From: Cupriavidus sp. P-10
GTDB lineage: Bacteria > Pseudomonadota > Gammaproteobacteria > Burkholderiales > Burkholderiaceae
DNA length: 64,000 nucleotides
Direction of reading: 5' to 3'
NCBI RefSeq assembly: GCF_003402535.2
Contig: NZ_AP025171.1
Location: forward strand, 372,001 to 436,000
The first letter of the stretch is position 1. Each line of letters begins with the position of its first letter. Under the pieces are notes generated by a model. That model was given only the letters and a program-made list of their open reading frames with translations. It was not told where the DNA came from and did not search any database. Both the position numbers and the translations under genes were made by a program. Below, in pieces: positions 33,101-42,174 of this stretch.

Positions 33101-34599
33101 CTTGCCTTTACCCACAACTTGCGGCGGCTTACTCGTCTTTCTGGAAGATCCGATACATTTCGGTGATTTCGTGCAGGGCGAGGAAGCCGCGCCAGAGGAC
33201 GGTGGCTCCCGGGGGATCGTCGTTTTTGCGACCCAGGTAGCCACCGAGCTTGGCGATCCCAAGGACCGCGTCGCTGAGTTTTGGCGCCTCTTCCGGTGGC
33301 TTGGTTGTGCCGTGCGTGCGGCAGTACAAGGCCCGCCATTCGAGCGATTGCAGTAGCGCCGAGCATGGGATATCGGCTTCGAGCCGGCCCAGCATGGTCG
33401 CGTACATAATGCGCCAGCCGATCACGGCGAACAGCGCCGTGGCCCGCAGGAACCGCTCCAGCGTCCCGAACTGCCGGGCTTCGATCTGGCAGCCACTTTT
33501 CAGGACACGATGCCAGGATTCAATGGTCCAGCGCCGGGCATACCAGCTCAGCCGCTCGAGCACATCTTCCAGCGTTTGGGTGGGCATCGAACTGAGCAAC
33601 ATCCATTCGAGCGGCTCAACGCCTTGGGGCGGCTCGATCTCCAGCGCGTGAATGGCAAACACTTCGAGACTCGGTAGATCCTCTGCACCGCGGCTGCGCG
33701 GCGGTCGCAGTTGGACGGGCACACAACGCAAAGCCAGTCGGGCGCTACGCGCCTGCCTGGCGCCGCTCCTGGGCACGTGCAATACGGTCTCCCCAAGTAC
33801 AGGAGCCGCAGCAACCGTCTCCCACAGATACTTCTCTGGGTGGTCCACGCCTCGATTCCAGGCGGCCCGCACCAACCAGTCCACCCCCGCTGGGCGCGGC
33901 GCCAGGAACACGTCATACACATCGCCCTCGCGATCGCTGACGGCAACAAGGTGCGTGTCCGGACACTGCATCTTGAGCGGCTCAAGGCATTCCAGCCCCT
34001 CCAGCCATTTCACGCTTTCCTTGTCACGAATGGACAGCGTCCGGCGCTGCCTGGCCTTGCCCGATGCTTGCGGCGCACGCACCCACGTCTTCATGCTCAG
34101 CACGCCCAGTGGCAGGCCCTCAGGCGTCACCGCCAGCACGCTGTGCAACATGAATCCGTGCAAATTGCCGCCCATGCCGTGTCCAAGTCCCTCAGTCGCG
34201 GGCAAATTTGCCAGATTGAATTCCGTGGTGTCCTGCACCGCCAGTACGACAGGTACCTGCTGCATGCGACCCACGGTTTGAGCGACGTGGCTCGCCAGTA
34301 TTCCGTCCGGGTCGACCGCCTCATTATCAAAGAAGCGATATGCCGCCTTGAGTTGGGCACCACTCAAGGCCTGCGGGAACGAAACATGGGCTTTTTGCGC
34401 CAGTCCGCGCGCCAATGCCACAAGGCGCTGCGTGCGACGCGCATCGCCCAATTGTGCGCCACTGAATTCGTCGCTGGCCCAGTCTTCCAGATCTTCCGTA
34501 TCCGGCAAAATTGCCACCACTGATTGTCAACTTCGCACGAAGTTAACACCGTCCAATCCGGTTTACAACCTTTCCAATCGAGATGTGGGTAAAGGCAAG
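33101..34599 (-). mobile_element. Complete IS4-family insertion sequence (1,499 bp)
   Basis: Perfect 16-bp terminal inverted repeats, CTTGCCTTTACCCACA at 33101-33116 and its complement at 34584-34599, enclose one transposase gene. Direct 7-bp duplications lie outside. The element is intact and looks recent, because the repeats and duplication have not diverged. Confidence 0.9.
33129..34520 (-). CDS. IS4-family DDE transposase (Tn5/IS50-like)
   Basis: A 463-residue transposase. The N-terminal DNA-binding domain (WASDEFSGAQLGDARRTQRLVALARGLA) and the DDE residues Asp97 (VQDTTEFN), Asp196 (VSDREGDVYDVF) and Glu334 (WTIESWHRVLKSGCQIE, a YREK-type motif) lie close to the Tn5 positions 97, 188 and 326. 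The C-terminal part resembles the Tn5 dimerisation region. The frame is uninterrupted, so it could be active. It is transcribed against the phenol operon. Confidence 0.92.
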   Translation of the reverse strand: MVAILPDTEDLEDWASDEFSGAQLGDARRTQRLVALARGLAQKAHVSFPQALSGAQLKAAYRFFDNEAVDPDGILASHVAQTVGRMQQVPVVLAVQDTTEFNLANLPATEGLGHGMGGNLHGFMLHSVLAVTPEGLPLGVLSMKTWVRAPQASGKARQRRTLSIRDKESVKWLEGLECLEPLKMQCPDTHLVAVSDREGDVYDVFLAPRPAGVDWLVRAAWNRGVDHPEKYLWETVAAAPVLGETVLHVPRSGARQARSARLALRCVPVQLRPPRSRGAEDLPSLEVFAIHALEIEPPQGVEPLEWMLLSSMPTQTLEDVLERLSWYARRWTIESWHRVLKSGCQIEARQFGTLERFLRATALFAVIGWRIMYATMLGRLEADIPCSALLQSLEWRALYCRTHGTTKPPEEAPKLSDAVLGIAKLGGYLGRKNDDPPGATVLWRGFLALHEITEMYRIFQKDE

Positions 34600-34676
34600 C
34601 TCCGGGAGAGGGTTGGGGAGAGGGCCGGCGTGGCAACGAAGTCACGGTTGCGGTATGCCACGGCGATGCCTTCTCC

Positions 34677-34710
34677 CCCGGCCGCTCTTCCGCAGGCGGG
34701 AGCGGGGAGC
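34677..34710. repeat. Palindromic repeat, degraded copy upstream of the ammonia-lyase
   Basis: CCGCTCTTCCGC, AG, GCGGGAGCGGGGAGC: the same kind of hairpin as at 20152 and 26934 but with a bulge and mismatches. It lies in the 176-base gap between the IS insertion site and the gene at 34783. Confidence 0.45.
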
Positions 34711-34782
34711 AAACCGGCGGGTGCATTGGGCGCGCGGGGCGGGTAGACTTGCCTGTCCCGCTTCCCTTTCTCCGCCATCGCC

Positions 34783-35757
34783 ATGCCGAACCTGCCGATC
34801 TCCTTCGAAGACGTCGTCGCCGCCCACGACCGCATCCGTGCCGCAGCCCACCGCACGCCGGTGCTGACTTCCACGACCGCGGACGCGGCCACCGGCGCGC
34901 AGCTGTTCTTCAAGTGCGAGAATTTCCAGCGCATCGGTGCCTTCAAGTTCCGCGGCGCCTATAACGCCATCGCCCAGTTCACGCCGCAGCAGAAGGCCGG
35001 CGGGGTGCTGGCGTTTTCCTCCGGCAACCACGCGCAGGCGATTGCGCTGTCCGCACGGCTGCTGGGCGCGCAGGCGGTGATCGTGATGCCGCAGGACGCG
35101 CCCGCGATCAAGATCGAGGCCACGCGCGGCTATGGCGCCGAGGTGGTGCTGTACGACCGCTACACCGAGGACCGCGAGGCGCTGGGCCAGCGCATCGCCG
35201 CCGAGCGCGGCATGACGCTGATCCCGCCGTACGACCATCCGCACGTGATGGCCGGGCAGGGCACCGCGGCCAAGGAACTGCTGGAGGAAACCGGCCCGCT
35301 CGACATGCTGGCGGTGTGCCTGGGCGGTGGCGGGCTGCTGTCGGGCTGTGCCGTGGCGGCGCACGCCATGTCGCCCGGCTGCGCGGTCTACGGCGTCGAG
35401 CCCGAAGCCGGCAACGACGGCCAGCGCAGCCTGCGCAGCGGCGAGATCGTCCGCATCGACACGCCGCGCACCATAGCCGACGGCGCCCAGACCCCGTTTC
35501 TCGGCCAGTACACCTTTGCCGTGATTCGCGAACGGGTCACCGATATCGTGACTGTTTCGGACGCAGAACTGGTCGAAACCATGAAGTTCTTCGCCGGGCG
35601 CATGAAGATCGTGGTCGAGCCGACCGGATGCCTGGCAGCGGCCGCGGTGCTGCACGGCAAGCTCGATGTGAAGGGCAAGCGCGTGGGCATCATCGTCTCC
35701 GGCGGCAATGTCGACCTGGGCAGTTTTGCCGGCTTTTTGCAGGGGAAGGCAGGCTGA
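34783..35757 (+). CDS. PLP-dependent threonine/serine dehydratase-like ammonia-lyase
   Basis: A 324-residue fold-type II PLP enzyme. Lys55 (IGAFKFRGAYNA) is the Schiff-base lysine, SSGNHAQ (79-85) binds the substrate carboxylate, and GGGGLLSG near 183 holds the PLP phosphate. It has no C-terminal ACT regulatory domain, so it is of the short type seen in catabolic threonine dehydratase, serine racemase and threo-3-hydroxyaspartate ammonia-lyase. The size and the late SGGNVD motif fit the last two well; the substrate is not settled. It stands alone, 82 bases before rtcB. Confidence 0.88.
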   Translation: MPNLPISFEDVVAAHDRIRAAAHRTPVLTSTTADAATGAQLFFKCENFQRIGAFKFRGAYNAIAQFTPQQKAGGVLAFSSGNHAQAIALSARLLGAQAVIVMPQDAPAIKIEATRGYGAEVVLYDRYTEDREALGQRIAAERGMTLIPPYDHPHVMAGQGTAAKELLEETGPLDMLAVCLGGGGLLSGCAVAAHAMSPGCAVYGVEPEAGNDGQRSLRSGEIVRIDTPRTIADGAQTPFLGQYTFAVIRERVTDIVTVSDAELVETMKFFAGRMKIVVEPTGCLAAAAVLHGKLDVKGKRVGIIVSGGNVDLGSFAGFLQGKAG

Positions 35758-35839
35758 GCCGCGACTGCCTTGCGTTCTCCGGAATCCGCCCGGCACCCGG
35801 CCGTCTAACCTGCAACGCAATGGCAACGCAGGACAGACC

Positions 35840-37069
<1,230 letters not shown>

Positions 37070-37089
37070 GTGCAGGTGATTTTGGTGGG

Positions 37090-37116
37090 CCGGCCGCTAT
37101 CGCGGCCGGTTTTCTT
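37090..37116 (+). terminator. Rho-independent terminator after rtcB
   Basis: CCGGCCGC-TATC-GCGGCCGG followed by TTTTCTT, starting 21 bases after the rtcB stop. On the other strand the stem is followed by CCCACC, so it mainly serves the plus strand. Between it and 37268 no gene is visible. Confidence 0.85.
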
Positions 37117-37268
37117 GACAGCCGCACGCGGCCAACGCCTGCCCGGCAGATTGAGGACATAGGGACGAACGCGCTCTCACGGGGGCTGGCTTGCGCCCGT
37201 GCGGCAACGATGAAATGCGGGAAGGTGAGGGGATCTGGCTGCTGTAGCCCGGCCGGCGCCGCGGGCGG

Positions 37269-38261
37269 TCAGTCGACGAGCAGATTGATCTTCGTCGCGA
37301 ATTTCTGCCAGCGATCGATGTCGGAGGCCACCAGCTTCTGGAATTCTGCGGGGGTGCTGGTGGTCGTGGCAAAGCCGAGCTGCGTCAGCGAAGCCTTGAT
37401 CTCGGGCTTGGCGACGGCCCTGGCGATTTCCGCGTTGAGCTTCTGCACGATCTCGGGCGGCGTGTTTGCCGGCGCGAGGATGCCGAACCACTGGTCGACG
37501 TCATAACCGGCCACGCCCAGCTCGCTCACGGTCGGCACGTCCGGCAGGAACTGCGAGCGCGCCTTCGACGTCACGGCCAGCGCGCGCAGCTTGTTGCTCT
37601 TCAGGTAGGGGATGGTGTTGGTCAGCGTATTGACGCTGACATCGGCCTGGTTGCCCAGCACGTCCGCGATGGCGGGGGCGCAACCCTTGTACGGCACATG
37701 GAGCATGTCCATCTTCGCCGAGACCTTCAGCAGTTCGCCAGCCAGGTGTTGCGGCGTGCCATTGCCGCATGACGCGTAGCTGGGAGGCGTGCCGCTCTTG
37801 CCCGCCGCCAGCAGGTCGCTGAAGTTGCGGATCTTCGAATGCGAGGGCACGGCGATCACCGAGGGCACCGAAGCGAAGGTGATGACCGCGCTGAAATCGG
37901 ACTTTGGATTGAACTGCAGCTTCTTGAAGACACTCGGGTTGATGGCAAAGCTGCTGTTGACGATCAGCAGCGTGTAGCCGTCGGCCGGGCTCTTGGCGAC
38001 GAACTCGGCACCGATATTGCCGCTGGCGCCGGGGCGGTTGTCGACCACCACCGGCTGCCCCAGCGATTTGCTGATGTCGGTTCCGATCAGCCGCGCCAGC
38101 GAATCGGTCCCTCCTCCGGCCGGGAACGTCACCACCATGCGGATGGGCTTCTGCGGGAAGGTACTTGCGATGTTCGCCTCGGCGCGGCCTGGCATGGCTG
38201 CCAGGCTGCCTGCGACAAAGAGCAGCGATGCCAGGCTGCTGACGACGGATAGGGGTCTCAT
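37269..38261 (-). CDS. Bug/TctC-family receptor downstream of the PhnN-phosphorylase fusion
   Basis: A 330-residue periplasmic receptor with a signal peptide (MRPLSVVSSLASLLFVAGSLAAMPGRAEA). Family marks are KPIRMVVTFPAGGGTDSLARL, DNRPGASGNIGAEFVAKSPADGYTLLIV, HVPYKGCAPAIADVLGNQ and ANTPPEIVQKLNAEIARAVAKPEIK. It starts 43 bases after the fusion gene on the same strand and has GAGG before its ATG, so it is probably co-transcribed. Bug27 of Bordetella is reported to bind nicotinate, nicotinamide and quinolinate; the nadC neighbour makes a pyridine carboxylate a reasonable ligand guess here, but nothing in the sequence proves it. Confidence 0.88.
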   Translation of the reverse strand: MRPLSVVSSLASLLFVAGSLAAMPGRAEANIASTFPQKPIRMVVTFPAGGGTDSLARLIGTDISKSLGQPVVVDNRPGASGNIGAEFVAKSPADGYTLLIVNSSFAINPSVFKKLQFNPKSDFSAVITFASVPSVIAVPSHSKIRNFSDLLAAGKSGTPPSYASCGNGTPQHLAGELLKVSAKMDMLHVPYKGCAPAIADVLGNQADVSVNTLTNTIPYLKSNKLRALAVTSKARSQFLPDVPTVSELGVAGYDVDQWFGILAPANTPPEIVQKLNAEIARAVAKPEIKASLTQLGFATTTSTPAEFQKLVASDIDRWQKFATKINLLVD

Positions 38262-38304
38262 TGATTTGCCTCGTCGGTTAGGGTGAAGGAAGGGGGGGAA
38301 CCGG

Positions 38305-40110
38305 TCAATCGGGATCTATACGCACTGCCTCGCCGCACTCGCCGCCGACGCGTGTCAGTGCCGCGGCCGCCTCAAGTGCTGCATCGCAGCCCGCATGGAT
38401 GCGGTAAAGGGGTTGCCCTTGCGCCACCTTTGCACCGATCGTGCACAGCAGGTCGATGCCGGCACCGGCGTCGCGCGGGGCCCCCGCGGCGCGCGCGACG
38501 CCGGAGATCTGCAGTCCGTCAATGGCCCCCACGCGGCCCTGCATGGCGGCGCACACCACGTGCGTATGCGCTCCCGGCGCCACGGGGTCCGGGCGAACGC
38601 CCTGCGCGGCGGCAATGCGATCGAACGCTTCTCTTGCCTTGCCTTCGTTCAGCAGGGCGGTTGCAATTCGCATGCCTTGGTCGGGCGAACCCACGCGCGG
38701 ATCGAAAGCGATGATTTCTCCGGCAAAGCGCAGTGCTTTCTCCCGCAGGTCCGCTGGCGCCTGCGGGTCGTTGCCGAGCACCAGCCGGACGTCGCGCACT
38801 TCCAGCGCGGGCCCGATGCCGCGGCCGATCGGGCGGCTGCCGTCCGTGACCAGCGCGCGCACGTGCAGGCCGAGTCCCTTGCCGACGTGCTCGAACATGG
38901 CGCCCAGCGTCTCGGCGTCGGCGCGGGTCGCCAGCTTGGTTTGCGGGCCATAAGGCAGGTCGACGATGACGTGGGTGGCGCCGGCGGTGTATTTTTTTGA
39001 CAGGATCGATGCTACGGACCAGCGGCGGGAATCCAGGCGCAGCGGCCGCGTGATCGCGTTCATCACATCGTCGACCACGGAATGGTTCAGGCGGCCGTTC
39101 CACGCGATGCAGGCACGCGCCTGGCCCACGCAGCGGCGCACGTCCTCGTGCGCCAGGTCGACGCGCGCGACGGTCTCCATGGCGTCGGCCGTGCCGGCGG
39201 CGGAGGTGATGGCACGCGACGATGTCTTGGGCATGGCCAGCCCGTACGCCGCGACAATCGGCACCACGATCAGCGTGATGCGGCTGCCGGGCACGCCACC
39301 GATGGAATGCTTGTCGACGACGACCGGCTCGTCCCAGTCGATGCGGGGCGTAAATGCCGTGCGCGCGCGTGCCAGTGCCACGACTTCGTCGTCTGTCAGC
39401 GTACGCGTGGCGGCAACCAGGAACTCGGTCAGTTCCGCCTCGGTGTACCGTCCGGCAATGGCGTCCTGCAGGATGGCAATGTAGGCAGCTTCGTCGAGCG
39501 ACTCGCCGCGCAGCTTCGCCATCAGGTTGGTGCGGCTGGCCGCAGACCCGTTGCCGCCTGCCCGGGTGCCATGCCGCAGCGCTTCCACAAAGCGTGCCAT
39601 GCCCACGTCGAGCGTGCTGTCATTCGACACCGTGATGCATGGGACATCTGGCGGCACCTCTGCGCCGGTCCGCGCCACGCGCCGTGCAACCTGGTCGCCC
39701 GATTCACGGCCGCGCGCGGCAATGCGCCGGGCCAGCACCTCATGCGGCGCCGTCACCAGGACCACCACGAAGCGCGGCAATCGTCCGGCGAGTTCCGCGA
39801 TGACGGCGCGCGAGCCGTTGGCGACGACGTTGCGCCCGCGTTCCAGCTCAGCCATCAGGGACTGGGGCAATCCGTAGCGCAGGTCGTGCGCATCCCAGGT
39901 GACCAGGAACTCGCCGCTGCGCTGGCGCCGTGCGAACTCGATCTCCGAGACACCCTCGTGCGCTTCGCCGACCGCGCCATCGGGGCGGGTGATGACGCGC
40001 CGCGCAAATACATAGTTGTCATCGAGCGCTGCACGCGCACCGTCCATCAGCGAATCCTTGCCCGCGCCGCTGGGTCCTACAACAAAGAAGAATGTGCCGG
40101 TCGTGTCCAT
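38305..40110 (-). CDS. PhnN (ribose 1,5-bisphosphokinase)-nucleotide phosphorylase fusion
   Basis: One uninterrupted 601-residue frame. Residues 1 to about 180 are PhnN-like: Walker [10 protein letters not shown] (12-20), [30 protein letters not shown] and [19 protein letters not shown]. PhnN phosphorylates ribose 1,5-bisphosphate to PRPP. After a Gly/Ser linker (about 181-194), residues 195-601 are a pyrimidine/nucleotide phosphorylase with the archaeal AMP-phosphorylase signature [12 protein letters not shown] (266-277) and [17 protein letters not shown] (293-309), not the DKHSTGGVGD form of ordinary DeoA. Archaeal AMP phosphorylase makes ribose 1,5-bisphosphate from NMP and phosphate. The product of one half would be the substrate of the other. 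No C-P lyase genes are near. Expression is probably under the MarR-type operators at 40121 and 40178. Confidence 0.88.
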   Translation of the reverse strand: MDTTGTFFFVVGPSGAGKDSLMDGARAALDDNYVFARRVITRPDGAVGEAHEGVSEIEFARRQRSGEFLVTWDAHDLRYGLPQSLMAELERGRNVVANGSRAVIAELAGRLPRFVVVLVTAPHEVLARRIAARGRESGDQVARRVARTGAEVPPDVPCITVSNDSTLDVGMARFVEALRHGTRAGGNGSAASRTNLMAKLRGESLDEAAYIAILQDAIAGRYTEAELTEFLVAATRTLTDDEVVALARARTAFTPRIDWDEPVVVDKHSIGGVPGSRITLIVVPIVAAYGLAMPKTSSRAITSAAGTADAMETVARVDLAHEDVRRCVGQARACIAWNGRLNHSVVDDVMNAITRPLRLDSRRWSVASILSKKYTAGATHVIVDLPYGPQTKLATRADAETLGAMFEHVGKGLGLHVRALVTDGSRPIGRGIGPALEVRDVRLVLGNDPQAPADLREKALRFAGEIIAFDPRVGSPDQGMRIATALLNEGKAREAFDRIAAAQGVRPDPVAPGAHTHVVCAAMQGRVGAIDGLQISGVARAAGAPRDAGAGIDLLCTIGAKVAQGQPLYRIHAGCDAALEAAAALTRVGGECGEAVRIDPD

Positions 40111-40120
40111 GACAAATACC

Positions 40121-40132
40121 TTAGATGTCGAA
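40121..40132. promoter_or_regulatory. Operator A, TTMGAYRTCKAA palindrome at the fusion start
   Basis: TTAGATGTCGAA, placed just after the predicted transcription start (about 40137) and 11 bases before the fusion ATG. With flanks it reads CCTTAGATGTCGAAGTTAT and is matched by the inverted copy at 40178. A repressor here would block transcription. Confidence 0.7.
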
Positions 40133-40143
40133 GTTATGTGGCA

Positions 40144-40171
40144 ATGCTAGCACCGGCAAAGGGGGTGTCAA
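40144..40171 (-). promoter_or_regulatory. Sigma-70 type promoter of the fusion gene
   Basis: On the minus strand TTGACA (40171-40166), 16 bp, TAGCAT (40149-40144). It is bracketed by operators A and B. The nadC promoter has the same -35, the same spacer length and the same distances to its operators. Confidence 0.7.
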
Positions 40172-40177
40172 GATAAG

Positions 40178-40189
40178 TTCGATGTCTAA
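40178..40189. promoter_or_regulatory. Operator B, TTMGAYRTCKAA palindrome upstream of the fusion promoter
   Basis: TTCGATGTCTAA, 7 bases upstream of the -35 hexamer. Its complement with flanks, CCTTAGACATCGAACTTAT, differs from copy A at three of 19 positions. It could also act on the divergent marR gene. No further copy is seen in 40200-40462. Confidence 0.7.
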
Positions 40190-40462
40190 GGTAATGCAAG
40201 CAACGGGCCAATTGCCGCAAATCCAGTGTGTACGCGGGATTCGCGTTCTCGTAGGGGAAAACACGGGTAAGCGGCGTGCGCGCTCGCGGTGCTTCATGCA
40301 TCGGTTGCGCGCATCGTGCACTGATGGAGTGAACGCTACATTGGCGGAAATGGCGCGGGCGTGCGGCGTCGCCGCGTGCACGCCGGAGGCGCTATCATGT
40401 GCGCTGTCGCCGGCACTGTTCGCCTGGTGCTGCATGCATACGTTTCACTTACCGTCACGACT

Positions 40463-41008
40463 ATGGCCACAAAGAAGCCGGATGCTCCGGTCAACATCAC
40501 GCCACCGGATGAAGCCGATGAAGAGCGGCTTGCCCACCTGGTAAAGGACGCCGCGCGCGCCTATATCCGCGCGCTGCAGCTGCGGCTGGCGGAACATTCG
40601 GTGTCGTACGGCCACTGGACCATCCTGCGCATCCTGTGGCGCCATGACGGCCTGTCGCAGCGCGAGCTGAGCGAGCGGGCCGGCGTGACCGAGCCGACCA
40701 CGTTTGCGGCAGTCAAGGCGCTGGAAGCGCTGGGCTATGTCGAGCGCACGCATCTTCCCGGCAACAAGAAGAAGGTGCATGTGTTCCTCAGCAAGACCGG
40801 GCGTGCGCTGCGCCGCAAGCTCGAGCCGCTGGCGACCGAAGTGAATGAACTCAGCGTGGAAGGGCTGAGCGAAGCAGATGTGCTGACCACGCGCCGCGTG
40901 CTGATCACGATCGCCAAGCGGCTGGTCGCCGACGAAGTTGCGTCTGCCGAGCATGGCCGGCGGGTTCCGTCCACGCAGGAGGTGGGGCGGCTGCTCTCGG
41001 ACCTGTAG
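40463..41008 (+). CDS. MarR-family transcriptional regulator
   Basis: A 181-residue MarR protein with a winged helix: SYGHWTILRILWRHDGLSQRELSERAGVTEPTTFAAVKALEALGYVERTHLPGNKKKVHVFLSKTGRAL, then a C-terminal helix of the dimer interface (LITIAKRLVADE). It lies between the fusion/Bug operon (divergent, 352 bases away) and nadC (convergent). Both of those promoters carry pairs of the same palindrome, which this protein most likely binds. The ATG at 40463 was preferred over a start 34 codons upstream that adds low-complexity residues. Effector unknown; a pyridine carboxylate is a guess. Confidence 0.9.
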   Translation: MATKKPDAPVNITPPDEADEERLAHLVKDAARAYIRALQLRLAEHSVSYGHWTILRILWRHDGLSQRELSERAGVTEPTTFAAVKALEALGYVERTHLPGNKKKVHVFLSKTGRALRRKLEPLATEVNELSVEGLSEADVLTTRRVLITIAKRLVADEVASAEHGRRVPSTQEVGRLLSDL

Positions 41009-41028
41009 CGGGTCCGCAAACGAAAAGG

Positions 41029-41054
41029 CCCTCGCCGGGCGAGACCGGCGAGGG
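41029..41054 (-). terminator. Hairpin between marR and nadC
   Basis: CCCTCGCCGG, 6-base loop, CCGGCGAGGG. On the minus strand the stem is followed by CCTTTTCGTTT, so it best fits as the end of nadC transcription; it may serve both convergent genes. Confidence 0.65.
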
Positions 41055-41130
41055 TGAATGCCTCGGGTAGAAGGCGTGAATCGCTATTTGATCGCTATAG
41101 ACGTATATGGAAAGGCTGGCCTGGCAGGCC

Positions 41131-41964
41131 TCAGGCTTCGTCGAGCCCGATATCGACCGCCGGGGCAGACTGGGTAATCTTGCTCGTGGAGATGTAGTCC
41201 ACGCCCGTTTCCGCCACCGGCCGGATCGTCTCCAGGCGGATGCCGCCCGACGCCTCGACCTTGGTCCGGCCATTGACGATCTGCACGGCTTCCTTCATGT
41301 CAGGCACCGACATGTTGTCCAGCATGATCACGTCGACTCCGGCTGCCAGTGCCTCGTGCACCTGCTCCAGCCGGTCGCATTCCACTTCCAGCTTGGTCAG
41401 CACCGGCAGCTTGCGGCGCACGCGTTCCACCGCGGCGGCGATGCTGCCGCACACGGCGATGTGGTTGTCCTTGATCATCACGCCGTTGTCCAGGCTCAGC
41501 CGGTGGTTCAGGCCACCGCCGCAGGTCACGGCATGTTTTTCCAGCGCGCGCAGTCCGGGCGTGGTCTTGCGGCTGTCGATCAGGCGCGCCTTGGTATGCG
41601 CAATGGCCTGGGCATAGGTGGCCGTGTGGTTGGCGATGCCGCACAACCGCTGCATGATGTTCAGCGCGGTGCGCTCGGCGGTCAGCACGCTGCGTGCATT
41701 GCCGCTCACGTTGAGCAGCACCGCGCCTTTGCCGACCTTGTCGCCGTCCGCGACGCGCACATCGACAGTCAGCGTGGGGTCGTAGCGGGCGAAGATGCGG
41801 GCCGCCACGTCGATGCCGGCAATGATCATCGGCTCGCGGGCGTTCATGCAGAAGGTGCCGGTCTCGCCCGGCTCGATCATGGTGTGGACGGTCAAGTCGC
41901 AGATGCCGATGTCTTCGGTCAGCCAGAGGTCGATCAGCTTGTCGGTGGCAAAGAGGTCGTACAT
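41131..41964 (-). CDS. nadC: Quinolinate phosphoribosyltransferase (carboxylating)
   Basis: A 277-residue NadC: TAERTALNIMQRLCGIAN, DSRKTTPGLRALEKHAVTCGGGLNHRLSLDNGVMIKDNHI, LEVECDRLEQ, VDVIMLDNM and VEASGGIRLETI. These include the Arg/Lys/His set that holds quinolinate and PRPP. Reaction: quinolinate + PRPP to nicotinate mononucleotide + CO2 + PPi. ModD shares the fold, but no molybdate genes are near. It lies outside any nadA/nadB context and under the same operator pair as the fusion gene, so it looks like an inducible copy rather than the housekeeping one. GGAG precedes the ATG. Confidence 0.9.
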   Translation of the reverse strand: MYDLFATDKLIDLWLTEDIGICDLTVHTMIEPGETGTFCMNAREPMIIAGIDVAARIFARYDPTLTVDVRVADGDKVGKGAVLLNVSGNARSVLTAERTALNIMQRLCGIANHTATYAQAIAHTKARLIDSRKTTPGLRALEKHAVTCGGGLNHRLSLDNGVMIKDNHIAVCGSIAAAVERVRRKLPVLTKLEVECDRLEQVHEALAAGVDVIMLDNMSVPDMKEAVQIVNGRTKVEASGGIRLETIRPVAETGVDYISTSKITQSAPAVDIGLDEA

Positions 41965-42004
41965 GTAAGGGCTCCTGAGCGGTGGTTGCGGTACCTCAAT
42001 AATC

Positions 42005-42016
42005 TTAGAGATCGAA
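42005..42016. promoter_or_regulatory. Operator C upstream of nadC
   Basis: TTAGAGATCGAA, six bases downstream of the expected nadC start (about 42022). Equivalent to operator A of the fusion gene in sequence and position. Confidence 0.7.
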
Positions 42017-42028
42017 GTACATGGCGTA

Positions 42029-42056
42029 ATACTAGCGCCTCGCCGTCCCGTGTCAA
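42029..42056 (-). promoter_or_regulatory. Sigma-70 type promoter of nadC
   Basis: On the minus strand TTGACA (42056-42051), 16 bp, TAGTAT (42034-42029). Same layout as the fusion promoter. Leader to the nadC ATG is about 60 bases. Confidence 0.7.
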
Positions 42057-42062
42057 GGAATA

Positions 42063-42074
42063 TTCGACATCTAA
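42063..42074. promoter_or_regulatory. Operator D upstream of nadC
   Basis: TTCGACATCTAA, 7 bases upstream of the -35 hexamer, exactly as operator B is in the fusion promoter. C and D start 58 bases apart; A and B start 57 apart. Confidence 0.7.
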
Positions 42075-42174
42075 GATAAATGCGCGCAGGCGTTGAAGAT
42101 CAGCGTGACGCAGCGTTACCTTGTCGAAAGGAGTGGAGTTGCATCCGCAATAAGGGCGCGGTGCCGCCGTACCG

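Larger units (their letters stand above)
33094..34606. other. 7-bp target-site duplication flanking the IS element
   Basis: CTCCGGG is found directly outside both inverted repeats, at 33094-33100 and 34600-34606, and the match is exactly 7 bp long. It marks a genuine insertion by transposition. Joining the two flanks restores a palindrome of the type at 20152 and 26934. Confidence 0.8.

Noticed and set aside
38305..39530. Reading the C-terminal half as ordinary thymidine phosphorylase (DeoA)
   Set aside because: The glycine loop reads [10 protein letters not shown], as in archaeal nucleotide phosphorylases, instead of DKHSTGGVGD. A nucleoside substrate is still not excluded.
41131..41964. 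Reading this gene as modD rather than nadC
   Set aside because: ModD has the same fold, but there are no molybdate transport genes nearby and the DSRKTTPGLR and GGGLNHR blocks fit NadC well.
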